A DNA stretch of 64,000 nucleotides from Plotosus lineatus (Eukaryota > Chordata > Actinopteri > Siluriformes > Plotosidae): the NCBI GenBank assembly GCA_024760905.1, contig CM045735.1, positions 30,166,249 through 30,230,248 on the forward strand, in the 5' to 3' direction. The translations under genes and the position numbers were made by a program. Positions 63,609 through 64,000 of the stretch are shown in pieces. The notes beneath the pieces were generated by a model. The model did not search any database. It had not been told where the DNA came from and saw only the letters and a list, made by a program, of their open reading frames with translations. Within the stretch, counting starts at the first letter, position 1, and each line of letters opens with the position of its first letter.

Positions 63609-64000
63609 GTCCCTAAGTATGAGCTCAAAGATAAGAGAGGTTTCAAACAATACTTTTTGTGTACACGACAGAAGTGAAAATAGAACTGAACAAGGGCACA
63701 TGGAGAGCACAAATCAAGCCTGATAAACTCTCCATATGAATTGAAATGTTAAAAATTGCACTCTCAGTGTTAAATAACCCTTAAAAAAATTTGTGGATGC
63801 AGAATTTGTTCCAAAATCAAAAGGAGTCTTCCTAAACCCCACATCCGGAAGAAATGTAATAAAAAAATTCGCACACAACATTTTTAGCAAAAAGTACACA
63901 GCACTCCTGCTGAAATATCACCTCCCCAAAAAAGTTAAATAACCCATTAAAAAATTATTCTGCTCATCTCCAAAATCTAATGGTGTCTTCCTTTTTCAAA
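63609..64000. other. Right edge, unrecognised
   Basis: No scamp1 exon or known repeat. CCAAAATCAAAAGGAGTCTT (63811) and CCAAAATCTAATGGTGTCTT (63971) form an imperfect direct repeat about 160 bp apart. Confidence 0.35.

Overview
The window looks like nuclear DNA from a teleost fish. It has intron-bearing vertebrate genes with GT-AG junctions, dense families of fish-type SINEs, LINEs and DNA transposons, and many TA, CA and GA microsatellites. I cannot name the species from sequence alone.

Four protein-coding genes are supported, all on the minus strand, so in transcription order they run from right to left. They are a secretory carrier membrane protein most like SCAMP1 (last four coding exons only, 57598-61254; its 5' exons lie beyond the window), chchd10 (four exons, 45448-47449, 142 residues), ddt, D-dopachrome tautomerase (three exons, 31102-38165, 118 residues), and gstt1, theta-class glutathione transferase (five exons, 13666-21766, 241 residues). 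For the last three, every exon was joined by hand, the phases agree, and the lengths match the vertebrate families. chchd10, ddt and gstt also lie near each other in human 22q11, so this is a conserved neighbourhood. Two promoters carry readable signals: a consensus NRF-1 palindrome 116 bp upstream of the chchd10 start, and a GC box, E-box and two CCAAT boxes upstream of ddt.

Nearly everything else is transposable-element sequence. 1-13000 is a TE block without host genes: L2 3' ends, a near-complete 3.05 kb RTE-type LINE flanked by an 11 bp target duplication, two other LINE relics, several tRNA-derived SINEs, Tigger-like elements and a damaged Tc1 transposon. The introns of gstt1 and ddt hold Tigger-type MITEs, hAT-like elements and a 212 bp near-perfect hairpin. 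23000-31000 has no host gene and contains a second RTE copy split by a SINE. 38000-45000 carries a third RTE copy and a decayed 3.5 kb L2 LINE. 48000-53400 holds another LINE and more SINEs. 53400-57600 is mostly unique sequence with microsatellites. The scamp1 intron region 61377-63606 holds a three-level nest: a pogo-type element containing a Tigger-type element that contains a SINE.

The most informative pattern is modular. One tRNA-derived SINE head is joined to at least two different 3' halves. One half looks like pieces of the RTE LINE in this same window (5' leader plus 3' terminus); the other carries a different tail found on many dispersed repeats. I found no CRISPR, operon, toxin system or other novel multi-gene system; the novelty here is in transposon architecture.
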